Shown: positions 12,548-13,741 of the stretch, in pieces | Numbering within the stretch: the first letter of the stretch is position 1 | Layout: each line of letters begins with the position of its first letter | Assembly: GCA_905195085.1 (NCBI GenBank) | Contig: CAJJUK010000029.1 | Span: 1 to 13,741, forward strand | Source: an uncultured Christensenella sp. | Lineage (GTDB): Bacteria > Bacillota > Clostridia > Christensenellales > UBA1242 | Length of the DNA stretch: 13,741 bases | Direction: 5' to 3' | Translations under genes and position numbers: made by a program | Notes under the pieces: generated by a model | Seen by the model: the letters and a program-made list of their open reading frames with translations, nothing else | Told to the model about the DNA's origin: nothing | The model's database searches: none

Positions 12548-12577
12548 TTATCATTATATGATAATTTATGCTATAAT
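12548..12577 (+). promoter_or_regulatory. Promoter with upstream palindrome for the DUF5677-like gene
   Basis: TGC-TATAAT (12569-12577) is an extended -10 box. TTATCAT (12548-12554) and ATGATAA (12558-12564) form a 7-bp inverted repeat around TAT that covers the -35 region, a likely operator. No -35 consensus is present. Confidence 0.6.
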
Positions 12578-12605
12578 AAGTAAAGCAAAATAAAAGGTGG
12601 TGTTT

Positions 12606-13741
12606 ATGGAATTAAATCCTTCCAAATATCAAAATCAAAAACAATTTATCAAAAATACTGATAAAGTTTTAAGAGAACTATTTAAAGGAGAAATTAAGGG
12701 AAATTTTTTAATAAAAATTTATCATGAAGTTTCAAATACATTGGGAGTAAATGGATTGATAAATTATTATCCATTAACTTTAACCATGGAAAATAGTGTA
12801 GCTGGGAATACTTCAAATCCAGGATTTGAGATTTGTAAACATATAGTTGGGCTTCATAAATCTAATATGATTTTTGTTTCTGATGAAGAAAGAATAAAAA
12901 AGCAAAATGACATCAAATATCAAAATCAATTAGTAAATGAAGTTGTAGACCAAATAAAATTAAATAAATATGGAGCATCATTTTTTAGAAAAAGACAAAT
13001 CTTTTATGGCGATAGGTTTCTTTATTTCCATGTACCATATGATTTGTTTGTTATGTGTACTAGAATTAATGAAATACTAACACAAGAATCCAATAAAAAT
13101 ATTAATTTTTATTCTTTTTATGCAAAAATCTCGAATGTAGGATTATCTGCATTATCCTTGTTAGAAGATAATTTTTTAGATAATACATATCCAATTTGTA
13201 GAAATATAATTGAATTATATGTTGAGTTTGTAATATTGTTAAGTTTTCCTAGTGCAATAGAAAAATATAATTATCTTTCAAGTGTTGAATTTGGGAAATC
13301 ATCATGTGGACAAGAATATCCTGAAAAATTTTTAGATTTATATGAAAATAGAATTAATAAGAAAGAGACAAAAAAGAATATGTTTTTACATTTCGGTTGG
13401 GTTGATGATATTCCTAATTATCATAAAGTTGTTAAAAATAACCCATATTCTATAAATGGGTTAATAACATTTTTAAAAAGTATTGATCAATCATATGAAA
13501 ATTATGGGATTTTTTATAGAAGATGCCATTCATATACCCATGCTAATGTTGTTGGAATTAAATATCCACTACTTTCTTATTTTGAAATTTGTATTATGTT
13601 GTATATGACAATCTTTAATACGTATACAGTTTTGTGTGAAAAATTAAAAATTGATTCAAAAATAAATGATATAGATATTGTTAGCAAAATTGAAAAAGAT
13701 TTTAAACTTTTGGAAAGTCAATATGAAAAGATGTCAACAGA
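12606..13741 (+). CDS. DUF5677-like protein (3' end missing)
   Basis: An uninterrupted frame runs from ATG 12606 to the window edge, giving 378 residues without a stop. AAAGGTGG (12593-12600) lies five bases before ATG, and an extended -10 promoter precedes it. The part after residue 165 resembles DUF5677: a helix ALSLLEDNFLDNTYPICRNIIELYVEF (in 182-208) with the R-x-x-x-E pattern, and later Y304-RRCHSYTH312, where Tyr, Ser and His recur in the family. The first 160 residues are unassigned. DUF5677 has no proven activity; members appear in defence and mobile regions, and helical HEPN-like folds are a possible relation (inference). The codon choice is extremely AT-biased, with more than a dozen ATA codons, unlike pnp, which suggests recent transfer. 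Further partners may lie beyond the window. Confidence 0.55.
   Translation, partial: MELNPSKYQNQKQFIKNTDKVLRELFKGEIKGNFLIKIYHEVSNTLGVNGLINYYPLTLTMENSVAGNTSNPGFEICKHIVGLHKSNMIFVSDEERIKKQNDIKYQNQLVNEVVDQIKLNKYGASFFRKRQIFYGDRFLYFHVPYDLFVMCTRINEILTQESNKNINFYSFYAKISNVGLSALSLLEDNFLDNTYPICRNIIELYVEFVILLSFPSAIEKYNYLSSVEFGKSSCGQEYPEKFLDLYENRINKKETKKNMFLHFGWVDDIPNYHKVVKNNPYSINGLITFLKSIDQSYENYGIFYRRCHSYTHANVVGIKYPLLSYFEICIMLYMTIFNTYTVLCEKLKIDSKINDIDIVSKIEKDFKLLESQYEKMST

Larger units (their letters stand above)
12027..12605. other. 579-base spacer with structured island, terminator and phased repeats
   Basis: No convincing gene is seen on either strand. From left to right it contains: a TAGGAT pair at 10-bp phase (12039-12054), about 120 bases of featureless AT-rich DNA, a GC-rich folded island (12232-12307), a strong terminator (12401-12430), two 10-bp-period direct repeats (12455-12525), and a palindrome plus promoter (12548-12577) for the last gene. 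A KAP operon terminator closer than 12401 was not found. Confidence 0.6.

Overview
The window looks like a piece of a low-GC Bacillota (Clostridia-like) genome. The evidence is strong AGGAGG-type ribosome sites, sigma70-type promoters, U-tract terminators, an rpsO-pnp pair, a Gly-Pro-Thr collagen-like surface protein and TGA used as a normal stop. I cannot place it to genus.

Bases 1-5520 carry, in order: the 3' end of a surface-type protein; rpsO with its promoter, a folded leader and an internal terminator; pnp; a convergent secreted protein of unknown role; and a small apparent regulon. The regulon consists of an NrtR-like Nudix/winged-helix regulator followed by a P-loop (NadR-like AAA_28)-CYTH fusion protein. 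A palindrome of the form TGCGTA-N5-TACGCA lies in front of both genes. The copy in front of the regulator exactly fills the 17-bp spacer between its -35 and -10 boxes, which points to autorepression and co-control of the fusion protein.

Bases 5517-7610 hold a small ferritin-like protein on the minus strand, with the residue spacing of encapsulated ferritin. Divergent from it is a BclA-like collagen-repeat protein, followed by a DUF4186 protein whose promoter places the start codon at or next to the transcription start (probably leaderless).

Bases 7652-9597 encode a MATE-type flippase/transporter fused to a C-terminal HAD-like domain, but the reading frame is broken after the fourth membrane helix by an ATGA stop/start overlap. 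The HAD domain lacks one of its usual catalytic acids.

Bases 9598-13741 look like an accessory island: AT-richer, with many ATA and TTA codons that are scarce in pnp, and separated by long palindrome-rich spacers. It holds a possible two-gene operon (a membrane protein with a C-terminal zinc ribbon, then a KAP-family P-loop NTPase), a 579-base spacer, and a DUF5677-like gene that runs off the window. The spacer contains a GC-rich folded island resembling a degenerate tRNA or small RNA, a strong terminator and 10-bp-phased repeats. KAP NTPases and DUF5677 proteins occur in anti-phage and mobile contexts, so this is the best candidate for an undescribed system, along with the NrtR/AAA_28-CYTH pair. 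All functional statements are inferred from sequence motifs; no database search was possible.
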